A stretch of 64,000 nt of DNA, from assembly GCA_949592205.1 (NCBI GenBank), contig CATIUR010000001.1:339393250-339457249 (forward strand), given 5' to 3'. Both the position numbers and the translations under genes were made by a program. Shown one piece after another: positions 11,201-22,863 of this stretch; positions within the stretch are counted from its first letter, which is position 1, and every line of letters starts with the position of its first letter. This DNA comes from Helichrysum umbraculigerum (Eukaryota; Streptophyta; Magnoliopsida; Asterales; Asteraceae). The notes beneath the pieces were generated by a model. It ran no database searches, had not been told where the DNA came from, and saw nothing but the letters and a program-made list of their open reading frames with translations.

Positions 11201-13067
11201 TTAAAAAAGCGCGCACCGCCTAGACACTAGGCGCCATGAGGCACTAGGCATAGCGCCTTGGCTCTACTCTAGGCGAGACTTGGTCATGAGGCGCTACCTA
11301 GGTGGTGCGTAGGCGCTAGGGGATCGAGGCAGTGCCTTGGGCGCCTTAGGTGGATCTGGTATTTTGTGGGTTTTCTTGTACTTGTATATGCCAGCCCATT
11401 TTATTAAGGCACAATGGGTTACACAAACTTATTTCAGCCCTTATATGCATTTAACAACACAACGCCTCAAAATTTCTAACCGCTTATGTGTCTAAAACAC
11501 CTAATTGAAGCTAGATTAAAGTTAGATTATGAATTAGTTGAATACTCTGACCTTTTCATGTCAATTATTAATCGAAGAATACGAAGCTAGATTGAAGTTA
11601 GATTATTACTTAATTTATGTAAAGCTCTCGCCTAGTGCCTCGGCCTTCGGACCCTGAGCGCCTTGGATCGCATATCGCCTTTTTAAACCAAGATGACAAC
11701 AAACTGTTAGCCTTCATATCTGCTCTATTCTACTAGTTGCTTGGAGTTCAGCTTTGTCAGTTGAATATCAACTCTTGACCATGCTAAATAGTAGCCGGTT
11801 TTCAATGTTATTCTGAAGCCTTAGTTACTTGATAATTGTATAGGTTTATGTCCTGCCTTGTAAGGAAGTAAGAAAGAAGGCAGGTCGGCCTTTTCAAATG
11901 CTTAATACTAGTCGCTTTGCTAACAACGCAAGATATAACACTCAAGTTATCATATCTTTTGAACTGATAGTATTCATATAAAGTTCAGTCATTTTGTTGA
12001 CAGGTCGCCGAATGTTGTTGTTAGGCATACATTTGTATTTCATTGTAACTCTATCCTTCAATACAAAATACTATGACATATTTACATTTATAAACTTATT
12101 TCAGTTATGTTCCCTGGCATGATAGTTTATTTCATAGAATTGTGACAAATATTTTTTATTAACCAACCAGGCTTCGCCAGTTGCAATCAGTGGACGCAAC
12201 ACTGTTGTTGAAGAGAAACGATCCACAAACTCTAGAGGCATGTTTTTATATATTGTGTTTCATTTTTTATTTATGTTTATATCAGTTATTGACTTTTATC
12301 TGTCTTAATAGAAGTTATAGTAGAAGACAAAAATAAACATAATTTCCTAGTTAAATTGGGTACTGCTGAGGAATTTTTTTTTGCTTACCCTAGAAAAAGA
12401 ATCTTAGTTTTTATTTTACCAATCCATATCTGAAACAAAAATTAGTTTTATTTTTTACGGAGTATTATGTAGTGTTACTTTTTCTTAGAGCCCCTCTTTT
12501 AGTACTTTATATTTAAGAGTTTATTTTTTGAACTTTTCTTATCATATATTAATTTTGAGATCAAATGCATGCTTATTTGCCATAAATCAGTCGTCGTGAT
12601 AACGTTGTTCGTTTTTGTTTCGGAACTGGCATAATTGCTGGATATGAGCAAATATATCTAGATCATAATATGAACTATTAATCTATATGCAAGTGAAAAA
12701 AATACTTTTCACCTATGTCTCAATGAGTTAATTCAACTGATTATTTTTTTTTATTTGAATCTCGTATCTTAATAACTTGCAATTAAATCATGCAGGAGGA
12801 AACCGTGGAAGATATGTAGCTGGAAGAGGACCAGCATTCGTCAGGAACGATAGCATGAGAGGAGGTCGTGGTAGTTATGGTGGTGGCAGGGGTTACAATC
12901 GAAGCGGTGATTATGGCGGTAACAGGAATGATTATGGTTACCGAGGTAACAGCCGTGGAGGATCAGCTGCTAATCGTGGTGGTGAGGGATACCAAAGAGA
13001 TAACAATGGTGGGCGTGTGAACCGTGGTGTGGATGTTAATGGAGCTGCCAGAAATACACCACAGTGA
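8203..13067 (+). CDS. G3BP-like protein: NTF2 domain, RRM and RGG tail
   Basis: Predicted RNA-binding protein of the Ras-GAP SH3-binding protein (G3BP) family, which in plants and animals joins cytoplasmic stress granules and binds mRNA. Coding exons: 8203-8265, 8707-8844, 9154-9421, 9523-9752, 10077-10251, 10412-10533, 10608-10673, 12171-12237, 12796-13067. They sum to 1401 bases, giving 466 aa, normal for the family. The NTF2-like domain covers about residues 22-135, beginning VGNAFVQQYY. An acidic linker (about 157-225) ends in KKSYASIV. The RRM begins near residue 293, with RNP2 VYIKGL near 297 and RNP1 GFCFGFVEF near 335. The Gly/Arg tail has many RGG/RGR and YGG words from about 377. 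ATG 8203 follows the 5'UTR intron and is the first in-frame start. All introns are GT-AG except 12238-12795 (GC-AG). Exon 8 could start 3 bases earlier. Confidence 0.92.
11195..11692. mobile_element. ~500-bp MITE inside intron 8 of the G3BP-like gene
   Basis: The left end CTTGGTTTAAAAAAGCGCG and the right end (read inward) CTTGGTTTAAAAAGGCG form a good terminal inverted repeat. The flanks ATGACAAG (11187-11194) and ATGACAAC (11693-11700) match at 7 of 8 positions, suggesting a hAT-type 8-bp duplication. The interior is rich in GGCGCCTAGGCGC-like words on both strands and is non-coding. The host intron (10674-12170) is the longest in the gene, at about 1.5 kb, largely because of this insertion. 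Confidence 0.75.
12238..12795 (+). other. GC-AG intron of the G3BP-like gene
   Basis: The donor reads TAGAG/GCATGT and the acceptor CATGCAG/GAGGA. Using GC at 12238 keeps the RGG-tail frame and makes the whole coding length divisible by three. The nearest GT donor (AT/GTTTTT, two bases further on) shifts the frame out of the Gly/Arg tail. GC-AG introns are a known minority class spliced by the major spliceosome, usually with an otherwise strong donor. Confidence 0.75.
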
Positions 13068-13604
13068 GTTAAAACAGCAAGACAGGCTTGAGTGGTTTAT
13101 GAGTGGCTGGTTTTTGGATTCACATGTTAAAGTTGCAGTGGGTGAGTAGCAACATATTATTAGGCTACTTATTGGTTGGCGTATTTTGGGAATTTTTTTC
13201 TAACCATTTGTCTTGATATCTGCTTCCTTTAGGTGATAATAGAGAGACGGTTAGATGGAGGTTCGTTTTTTAATTTCATTTTTTTTTCTTACTTTTATGG
13301 TAGTAGTATTAGCTGTAGTCGCGTTATATTTTGTTCGCTTTTGGAGATTGGTATTGGGTCAAGTAATTTTTACCAACAATTGCCATTGGTTTTTGTGAGG
13401 AATATGATGAAGTAGATCATGATAATATATGTAGGCGTAAACTGCCAGTTGGTTAATTGATGATGATGATGAGGAAATTTTGTACCTGTTGTGCTTTGTT
13501 GGTTAGATTATGTTTTTATTGTGTCATCAGACATTTTTTTGGTTCAAGTGTTCAACCCACCAGAAGTGGGATATCTGGAGCGGCCATCCGTTCAAATTCT
13601 TTTT
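13068..13604 (+). other. 3'UTR and downstream flank of the G3BP-like gene
   Basis: No further coding sequence is visible. Short ORFs at 13233 and 13491 look random. A possible 3'UTR intron has GGTGAGTAG near 13141 and TTCCTTTAG at about 13224-13232, but nothing in the sequence confirms that it is used. No clear poly(A) signal could be picked out. Confidence 0.4.
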
Positions 13605-14238
13605 AGTAAATTCCATAAATGGTCCTTGTGGTTTATAGTAGAGGTGACAATTTTAGACCCATTGGTTAATTTTGGGTCAATTTGGTTAATTTTTAGGAGG
13701 GGTGGGTTTGTTGGGTCTCCTCCCCATTTTTTGGATGGGTCTAAATGGGTTTTTCAATATAACCTATAATTATGTAACAATTAACCAACGGGTTTAGACG
13801 GGTCTAGCGGGTTTTTTTTTCCCCACCTCATTTCATTTTTTCCATTTTTCACTCAAATAAAAAAAAAATGGTGAACCCGATGACCCGACCCGACCCGAGA
13901 CCCATTTGATCTGGACCCGTTTAGACCTATCTTTCTAAATGACCCATCTAGACCCGGACTCATTTAGACCCAAACCCATCTAGACCCGTGACCCGACCCG
14001 ACCCATTCATTTTGCCACCTCTAGTTTACAGTGATTTATGAAAACAGTTAGGTACTCAAGGGACCATTTGCGAGCAAATCCAAAGTTAAACGGAGGGACC
14101 ATTTACGAGCAAAAATTCAAAGTTAAGGGACCATTTACGAGCAAATTCAAAGTTATTGGACCGAAAATGTTGAAAAAAGAGTATAGGGACTTTTCGTAAA
14201 TCAATGTAAACCACATGGACTATTTGTAGAATTTACTC
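13605..14238. mobile_element. Element with ~30-bp terminal inverted repeats, interrupted by a hAT MITE
   Basis: Left AGTAAATTCCATAAATGGTC (from 13605, continuing to TGTGGTTTA) and right (read inward from about 14237) AGTAAATTCTACAAATAGTC are inverted copies. The interior has three imperfect copies of GGGACCATTT(A/G)CGAGCAAA between about 14059 and 14150. A second transposon sits just inside the left repeat. This is a non-coding MITE-like family; I cannot assign it to a superfamily. Confidence 0.7.
13639..14023. mobile_element. hAT MITE rich in GACCCGACCC words, nested in the outer element
   Basis: The ends are TAGAGGTGACAA (13639) and, read inward from 14023, TAGAGGTGGCAA. The flanks GTTTATAG (13631-13638) and GTTTACAG (14024-14031) agree at 7 of 8 bases, fitting an old 8-bp hAT target-site duplication. 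The interior is built from GGGTC/GACCC words in inverted halves. It has the same type of termini as the element at 2-324. Confidence 0.8.
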
Positions 14239-15840
14239 AATTTTTTTGCAGTATCTTTCTTGAAAAAATAAAATATGTTTTTGGGACAGAAAACCATGAT
14301 CTTGCTATGGTGGATTAGCATGTTTAATACGTAGTAGCTTTTTTAGATTATGGCGGTTATGATCCATGTTTGACTTATAAAATATTTATTGTGTTGAATC
14401 TTAAAGTTCTTAAAAATAATCAAAGTTTCAAAACTACCCTATAATATAAGTATCTATTTATTTAATTTCCTTATATATATATATATATATATATATAACT
14501 ACTTTTACAACATCTTACACACATTTTTCCTAGATACCAAAAATAAAGCAAATTAAAAAACTAATCACAATCAACTAATACATTTTTCAAGGATATCAAA
14601 TCACAATCAACACAAATGATTACAAAAGTTATTTCATTTTTATCGTTTATGACATGTTGACTATTATTATCGCCGTTATAATATATTATTGTTTTATAAA
14701 TGCGATACCGCCACATTACATAGGTAATGTTTGTCTCTATTGGAATAGTTGTTTGTTTTCATCGGCTCCTTTCCTGCAAAAAGGTTCTTTTGACGGTGCG
14801 GAAAGTACAGTTTTGGTAAAGCACTAAGCTCTTGACTCATTTGAAAACATCAGACATGATGTTTGGTGCAAAAATTTTAAAACTCCGACTGTGACTGCAT
14901 TTAACGCATCAAAATTTGATGGTTTAGTGGAATATTTATTTCTTATCTCGAGATCACTTCTTTCGTGACCACCTACTGGTCCACAAATACACCAAGAGGG
15001 AGAGGAGGTGGCCTCATACCGATTGGAGAGGTCATCAAAGTATCAATTGGAATCGCAAGAACAGTGTGCATCAGTGTGTGTGTTTTTAGCATGTTCAAAT
15101 CAAATAATAAAAGTTTGGTTTTGAATTACCGTACTATGGGTTTTAGGAGGTGTTTGGAATGAGTGTTTGGGAATCGATTTGAAGGGGATGGAATCATAAT
15201 TTGTGTTTGTCAAGTGATATTGGGTTTTCATAGGGGTATTAGTATGATTTAAACTCAAGGGAATGGGGGACGATATTGGGTTGCAACCCAAATTCAAACC
15301 AGATTTGTAATTCGGTTAGTTCTAGGTCTTCCTAGTTTGCTGATAAAGTAGGAGGGGAATGAGGAGAAGAAGAAAAATGAGAGGCATTGAATTAAGAAAG
15401 GGAGCTGATTTTTAAAAGTTATCTTTTACTTCTCACAAGGAAATTTAGTGTAGATTGACGATTGTGCCCCTGCAAATCTTCTACATTTTACCAACAACTA
15501 TTGTTCTCCACTTCTCCTTTTCCTGCACACAGGTTTCTATGCATCAATTTTCTTGTATCTATTCTCTTTCCCTTTAACAGACGTAAACAAAAAAAAAGTA
15601 AAAAAAGTGAAAAAACTCTCTTTAACCCATTTTTTCTAATCATCCCCCTCAACAACGGAGTAACCCATTTGAACATGAAAACATTCTCCCCTTTACCCTC
15701 TTACATTAAAAGTGAACTTTTGTTTCTCCAAATACATCATATAATTTTGATTGGAAAGAAAATCACAAAAAGTAGAACTCGTTTTGATTCTTCTTCATAT
15801 ATATTATCTTCTGTTATGACATCAATCTTTTTTAGATAAT
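14239..15840. other. Gene-free interval upstream of the GATA pseudogene
   Basis: Includes an (AT)n tract at 14472-14497 and AT-rich DNA. An open frame at 15462-15839 has no recognisable domain. GGGAGCTGATTTT near 15400 recurs in inverse orientation near 58060, so part of this interval is a dispersed repeat. No gene could be supported. Confidence 0.4.
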
Positions 15841-17388
15841 TATCTCTCCTATCTAATAATATGGAGTTTATGCTGATGTCATTTTGCTGATTTGTCTAAT
15901 TCTTAGACAATCTTAATGCTGACTTGGCATATCTTATATGCAAGGAATTTTATCAGAATTTTGAATTATTATAATTAATCTAAAAAATTTGTTTGAGCTG
16001 CTGTGTGTGATTTCCGAGATAAGGCATGCCTGTATAAAATCTTTTTTAAAAAAAATTCGGCGACCATATTCTTTGAAAGTGTAAATTTTGCAGTCTTTTA
16101 ATGTAATTGGTTCATCAAGCCATTATCTGATTGGTTAATTTTCGCAGCCACCGCCCAATATTGCCCGATATATATTGAGTAAACAATCCATTTATCTCAT
16201 ATGCTCTTTGATATAATCACATCCAATTGAGCCGCTCAACTCACGGGTGTATTTCTTCTCCTTCACAAGCCTTCTTCATTTTCAATTGGCTTGCATTAAC
16301 GATTTTTAGATTATATGCATGAGCAGATGAATTATCGGTATACCTAATTTTGTTATTATCTTTTATAATTGTAGAAGGGGAAGAAGATAAAAGAGGTATA
16401 GTATTTATATTTTCATTATTCACTAGATCATTTCATCTTCCTCATTTTCATATTGAAATCATGGATCTTCCTAGCTTGGGTTTCATCTTCCTCATCTTCA
16501 GTTCTCGCTTAATCGGTTAGTATTTCAATTTGATTTACGTTTGGATTTGATTGGATCTTTATCTGGTAATCTCTCATTCCTTTATGATTCCTTAAAACAA
16601 TTTTTTAGTAATTTTATGTTTATAAGAATGTTGATGATGATGCGTACTTTTCAAGTTTTAGTTGGGTACATGGTAAGTATGAGGTTTACAACTTATAATG
16701 CATAAATTCACGCCCTTTTTACCTCATTATTTATTCAATTTGCAGATGTTAATAAGCGAATTATCTAACGCATGCCTGTGTTTGATGAAATGCTTTGACT
16801 TTTCTATGTTTTAAACTGGTGCTCGGGTTTGGTAGTGATAATTTTGTGTTATTTTTCTGTTTACTTATAAGGCTTTTCGCCTTTTGTTTTGTAAGGTTTT
16901 AATTTTTATGTTGTTTATATGTACAGGGAAGACACATAGAGGCGGAATGTATAAAAAGACCTAACATAGGCATGCTCAAGTTTGTATGTGCTGCTTTTAC
17001 TTTGCTAAGAATGTGCATCAGTACATGTTATATCCTGGTCCGCCCATTAATGGTTCCATGTCTATGCTTACTGTTTGTTGAGTAAGTTTATTGTTTTGTG
17101 TATGATTTTATATGATTTTCAGGGAAGCAAATGGTTTCAGTAGCATTGTTTTATGTATGACTATTCCGTACTTCTTTGCTTCTACTTCTTTATCAGAAAT
17201 TGAATATGAGTTTTTATTGTTTTTAGGTTTTTGTGGGTTTCATTATCTTATGCAAGCTTTGTTTGATTGTTGGTGTTTTTCTAATTATAGATGAATAACC
17301 TCAGCACTTCTAGCTAAATAGTCATTCTGTTATGTTTTATATCTTTTTTTTTTTTTTATAAATTTTATTTCAGGAAGTAGAGAAGAAA
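15841..17388 (+). other. Leader/intron-like region before the GATA pseudogene; possible Helitron 5' end
   Basis: The sequence at 15842 (TCTCTCCTATCTAATAATAT) resembles 5' ends of some plant Helitrons, but no paired 3' end was found. AT-rich DNA follows. A polypyrimidine tract ending TTTCAG at about 17374 sits 15 bases before the ATG at 17389 and looks like a 3' splice site, suggesting the ancestral gene had a 5'UTR intron. Confidence 0.3.
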
Positions 17389-18112
17389 ATGACAAGCCAA
17401 AATTATATGGAAGAGATTGATTGTGCAATTTTCTTTGATCACATTGACGATTTGATCGAATTCCCACCGGTCAACGATACGTCTCTGGATTCGGTTGAGT
17501 GTAATGAGTTTACCAACATTTGGACCAACAATTCCGATGCGTTGCAGGTTTCTGTTTTCATCGGCAGCAGAGGCGATAACAAGGCCACAGCAGCTCTGTT
17601 GGTAGAGCTTTCTGTTTCGGTGAGTTGATAGAGATTTTACTTGACATTGTTTAATCAGTAGTACCAACTTTTGTGTAATGGGTAATTCTAAATATAGGAA
17701 GAAAATTAATAAAGTTGTAAAAAGTCTGTTGCCATGAAGCCATTTCTTAACTTTTTGTTTCTGCAATTTATGAAGCTGAAAATTTATATTTATGTTGTTA
17801 CATGGATATCAATGTACTTACATCCTTGCTTATGTTTTATTTATCACAGTTTGAGGATATTGTTCAGCTGGAATGGCTCTCGGACTTTGTGGAAGACTCA
17901 TTTTCGGGTGGTGGAATGACCATTAACAAAGAGAATGTTTCGTTCAAAAGGAGACAGCTGTTGTACGCCACCAATTCCAGACTACCAGTCCCGTGTCGGT
18001 CCTCGAGAGCAGTAGCAGCAGCTGCTGCTCCTCCTCCTACTCAGGTGGTGGTATCCCACTCAGCCCAATTCAACGTGGGCCACAAAAGGACTTATGTATA
18101 TGGTTACTACTT
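17389..18112 (+). pseudogene. GATA8-like transcription factor, truncated and frameshifted
   Basis: Exon 1 (17389-17619) encodes an N-terminus with the FFDHIDDLIEFP acidic motif and NIWTNNSDALQ. Exon 2 starts at 17850, after TTATCACAG, with FEDIVQLEWLSDFVEDSFSG. Both match plant class-A GATA factors of the GATA8 type, with a clean phase-0 GT-AG intron between them. An indel near the AAAA at about 17945-17950 moves the reading to another frame, where QTTSPVSVLESSSSS and GGGIPLSP-like family motifs continue to about 18085. The C-terminal basic region and CX2C-X18-CX2C zinc finger, which bind WGATAR DNA, are absent here and for the following kilobase. Probably non-functional. A single base error would remove the frameshift but not the missing zinc finger. 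Confidence 0.7.
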
Positions 18113-18599
18113 ACCTGAGCAAAAGCATACCAAGAGGCAATTTTTGGAGTACTTACAAGGTATCTATATTCAAATGTTGCTTAGCAAACCTATGTCCTTT
18201 TCTCTTATGGTTGTTGACTATTGACTAGCAGTGGCATGATGGGTAACAAGTTTAAATTGGTTGACATCAAAATAGGCAACTTGATATGGGTCAATGGGTC
18301 GATTTGATGGATAATTTGTTACGTCTTTTATGTTTTTGAATATGATTACAAACACTATACAAAAGGTTTTGTGCATTTGAATGCACTTGGAGATAAATAT
18401 GACAATATTTCCATTAAATTGAGATAAACTCAAGCTATAAAATAACATCACAGGTAATCTGTTAGAGAGGGACAAATTTTAAAAGTGATAGATGGACCTT
18501 CAAATGGTGAGTTATTATATGGTAACTTGCACTTTTTATATGTAATTGTTATTTGTATTGATTCTCTATTTCATGCATATCAACAAATATGATTAGGTG

Positions 18600-18801
18600 C
18601 ACTTCCTCCGTCCCAAATTTATAGTCCACCTTTTCATTTTGGGATGTCCCAAATTTATTGTCCACTTTGTACTTCCAAACAATCAAAACATTTGAATGTA
18701 GTGAGAGATTAAATCTTATTGGTTGTAGAGTACAACTAGTACACTTTTCTTAAATTGCATGTTTTTTGTCTGTGGACAATAAAATTGGGACGGAGGGAGT
18801 A
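18600..18801. mobile_element. Stowaway-like MITE (~200 bp)
   Basis: The left end ACTTCCTCCGTCCCAAATTT and the right end ATTGGGACGGAGGGAGTA are inverted copies typical of the CTCCCTCCGTCCC Stowaway group. Subterminal GTCCAC words are also inverted. The right flank TA is intact; the left has mutated. Confidence 0.75.
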
Positions 18802-20366
18802 ATTGACTACTTGGCATCTTTTTATTTGCACCCTATATGAGAAGGAAAGTGAAGGAATTATTTGTTGTCTATATTGGTGTGTTAACTTCAAATATTATTG
18901 GCTTGGCTAATATTTTACGTTGTGATGTAGAAGGGAAGAAACATATGATATATGTGTTCTGGAGTTTTTATTGATATTTGGATGGCACTCTATGTTTTAG
19001 AATGCTTTCATGCTGTGTTGTTAACGTTCAACTTGAAACTGATAATTGAACAACCATGTTTTAAATGATATGACAATCATGTTATTAAGGAACATAATCA
19101 AATTGATTATCATACCCAAGGTTTGTATCAAGCGATACGATTTAGTGCACTACATGTTAAAATCCTTATGAACTCCATGAAAATGTATATATACTATGTT
19201 AAGATTCTTCAAGCAATTAATCTTATAATTTTATTTTTTTATCATATCCGTATAGTCACGGGTCATAGAACAAGTAATCTAATAACATACAACATTATAT
19301 TTTGATATTCTTCTTATAGCATCTCCAATGTATGCACAATCTGTACCTTTTTGCACTATAATAGTGCAAAAGTGTAAAAAATGCACTCCAATGTATGCAC
19401 TAAACCTTATATTATTATAGTGCAATCAAAAGTCAATGCAAAGTTACATTATATTTGGTGTAACACTAAACTTAGCACTAAAGCACTATTCACGTTAAAT
19501 AGTAATATATATAATAACTAAAGTGTATTATTATTATGCATTATTTATAAATTTATGATTACTTCATTTAAAATTACTAATTACAATGTTTACAATCATA
19601 TTCATCAAAGAAATTCAAAAATTATTATAAAATTTTCATTTATAATATTGAATTTTTTAAATATAATGATTGTTATTACATCTCGTATGACAATTTAATA
19701 GTTATATAGAAGTTTTAATATTATATTGTTAAATTGTATGTTTTAAATCAATTTAGAAAAATTTAGTGTAAAGATTTTGTGACAACCGGGAAATTAGGGT
19801 ATTAATTACCACTAATTTAAAATGCCATTACTTGTATTTAGTACGTAATAGGACTAAGTACTTGTAATTATCTGTATATATGTATATATACACGTACGTG
19901 ATGAATTATAATTACGCAAAACAGGCGGACGAGTTCCGTACTCGGTTGTTGGTGACACTATTATACAAATAACATAAATCTATTTTTGTTGAAAATTAGT
20001 CGTTATTCATTTGAACTTATATCACGTGATGATATACAGAAACCTTTTACCCGTAACGTACAATTGGCGTTTAATCAATTACGAATGACACGAGATTAGA
20101 AAACGAGAAACACGCAAGCCCGAGACCCGACTGGGTCGGCCCGTGGGCTGCGAACCCGGCCCCCTCTTTCCCCATATATATACTCTCACTCTCCCATTTT
20201 ACTCATTTTCATCCTTACAAAACACACACACACACACACCCAAATCTCCCCCCCCTCTCTAAACCGGCGAACAGCAGCAAACGCTGCCACCACCTCCACC
20301 ATCGTGCATCGTCATCGTCATCAACATCAAGAACAAGCTCAAGAATCCACCATTTTTACCCCTTTC

Positions 20367-22847
20367 TGTGACAACCGTCACCAAACCGCTATCGTAGTTC
20401 AAGCCGTAAAAAAAAGTTATTTTTGTGAAAATACTAATTTCAATGATTTCTTTACATCAAAGTCTTCATTTTTGAAAAACGAATCCAACGCAAAAAGAAT
20501 CACCTCAATCCGACATGTAACGAAGAAGTTATGAAGCAAAACGCAAACGAAACTTGGGCTGAAATCTGAGCACAAATCGCGACGCGATTTGTACCATTTA
20601 GCGACGCGATTTGCACCCTTTCGCGACGCGATTTGGGGTATTTCACGACGCGATCCTGTCTGACGAGTATAAATTTGATTTTTAACCCCAAAAACGTATT
20701 TGCAAACCCTACAGCCGATTTCTGACGATCTGGAGAGACTTTTCTTCATACTTTCGAGTTCTAAAGCCTAAAAACTCAATCACATAACATCTCAACCATT
20801 CTATTGAATCGAGAACTCACGTGTGGTGTTTTTCGGTAAGATTTAGTGTTCTAAACCTTTGTATTTTCGTGTTCTTGTTGCATGGCATAAATGGATCCTC
20901 ATTATATGTTGTTATTAAAAATTCTAGCGAGGATTATCGTGCGCTTAATCGTTAGTTGGTATTATCTCTATCCAATTCATTCGTTTTAACGTATTTCGAT
21001 TGTTTCGTTATTGTCGATTTTCTTTCGGTTCAATCCATTGTATTCCAAATGATGGGATCATGTGAGTATATATTTAAAATCAGTATTTAGGTTGTTAGGA
21101 TTGAAATGAATGATTTATTAAGCGTTTTGGATTGATTGTATGAAGATTTAGGTTTAAACTTGAAAACCCTAAATCTGAACAGATTCGAGTGTCGGTTTAG
21201 GAAGGGTGTAACTTAGTCATTTTACAATGATTTTTAATGAAACTTGAGTTTAAACATAATTATTAAGAGTCTACTTTCAAATGGTGTTGGTTTCATGTCC
21301 AAATGATGAGTATAAGTTAGTCAAAATGATTTTACAAAATCGAAAGTCATTTCTGAGTTTTTCGGTTCATGATTGTAGTTAACTTGTGGATTTTTGAAAT
21401 GTGTCTTAAACTATGAGTTTGGTCTTGAAATTTTTACTGAAATAATTTCAAGGTGTTAAAATATTTATGTAAAAATATTATAAACTTTTTAGGCCTTTAA
21501 GTATTTTAAATAAAATATAACTTTGGTAAGGTCAGAAAGTGTTGTCGGTTTTGAGCAGTTCACTTTGGCGAATTTTTAAAAATAGTTAACTATCTAAATC
21601 AATTCTGGAAAAATTACTGAATATTCTTAATACATCAAAGTATCACTGGTAAAATTTGTAGAGTCAAATGATTTTGTTTAGTCATGGTTTAAAATTTGTG
21701 AATTAGTGTAAATTTATGGACAAAATCTGAAATGTAAAATATAGTAACATTACTACTATTTTAGATAAACGAGAGTTGATTTTTGTAAAGATATTTGAGG
21801 TTAGGTTGTGAGGGAACCTAATAGAGATGATTTGGACTTGGGATACAATGGAAGGACATAGATATGTCTAGGTTGTAACCTACATGTTATACATTCACTT
21901 GTAGATTGCGATTGTTTGGTGGATTCTTTCTAAGGGCAATAATTACTTTGGTAATCAAGGTGAGTTTTCGTGGCCCCATTTTCATTTACTTATTTTATCA
22001 ATGGTTTTATGCTGTGAACGAATTCATTTTTATTTTTGGACATATGCTTGAAATGTGTGACACTATGTGACTTATGTGCATTTTGGTTGTTGGATTTATT
22101 TTCATTATAAGGCCTTGCTCGGTGGATAGTAAGTACCTAATGTATATTTTATGTATGCATTAAAGCCATGTTTATTTATAAGGCCTTGCTCGGTGGAGAG
22201 TAAGTACCTGATGTATACTTTATGTATGCATTAAAGCCACGTTTATTCACAAGGCCTTGCTCTTTCGAGAGTAAGTACCTAATGTTATACGTTATATATA
22301 CATTAAAGCCATTTATGGGTAGCTACTGCATACACAGGATTTGGTTGGGTCATACTTCTTCGTGGGGTGATGACAGTTTGTGGAGATGTTTGGTTATATT
22401 ATTTCACTTGTGCACCTTTTCATATGCATTGTCCTAAACAGTTATTATCACAGCAAATGTTATTTTATGGTGTCTTGTTTCAAACCTACGAAACTCACCA
22501 ACATATTTGTTGACGATTTTGAGCATAACTTTTCAGGTCATACTAGTGGAGTTTAAGCCAAAGACAAGAGAACTTAGTGGACCACATAGGTTGCATTAAG
22601 AGTTATTCAAGGCTTGATACATTACGGTTGTTTGTGAAGGCATGTTTTGCCTTAATATTGTTGTGTACGAATATTTTGTAAGACTTTGAATTCATTGTGG
22701 AAATGTATGCATGACATGAACCGCTAATCATGTTATTGACATCATGACACATTGAACTTTATATTTCATATAGAATTCTTTATAATGATGTGTTATGATC
22801 CTATCATGGTTGTATCACGTTGTTTCCGCTTTAGTCGGGGTGTGACA
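20367..22847 (+). repeat. 5' LTR of gypsy element D (2481 bp)
   Basis: Contains a cassette of GCGACGCGATTT words at 20576-20655, a perfect splice-donor-like AGGTGAGT at 21958, three 71-bp tandem units at 22109-22318, and the LTR end GGGGTGTGACA. It is immediately followed by the primer-binding site at 22850. Confidence 0.9.
22109..22318 (+). repeat. 71-bp tandem repeat, three copies, in LTR D
   Basis: AAGGCCTTGCTC begins at 22109, 22180 and 22251. The matching array in the displaced 3' LTR fragment starts at 54819, 54890 and 54961, so copy number has not changed since insertion. Confidence 0.9.
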
Positions 22848-22849
22848 GA

Positions 22850-22863
22850 TTGGTATCAGAGCC
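22850..22863 (+). other. Primer-binding site of element D
   Basis: TTGGTATCAGAGCC, two bases after the LTR end, complements the 3' end of initiator methionine tRNA, as in many plant LTR retrotransposons. Confidence 0.85.

Noticed and set aside
12238..12240. Canonical GT donor two bases after the GC donor of the last G3BP intron
   Set aside because: It shifts the frame, destroys the RGG tail and makes the coding length indivisible by three.
15462..15839. 125-codon + ORF
   Set aside because: AT-rich composition, no recognisable domain and an antisense ORF over the same bases; most likely chance.
20576..20655. Short spaced repeats suggestive of a CRISPR-like array
   Set aside because: The GCGACGCGATTT words are short, irregularly spaced and lie within a plant LTR. 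There are no spacers of constant length and the genome is eukaryotic.
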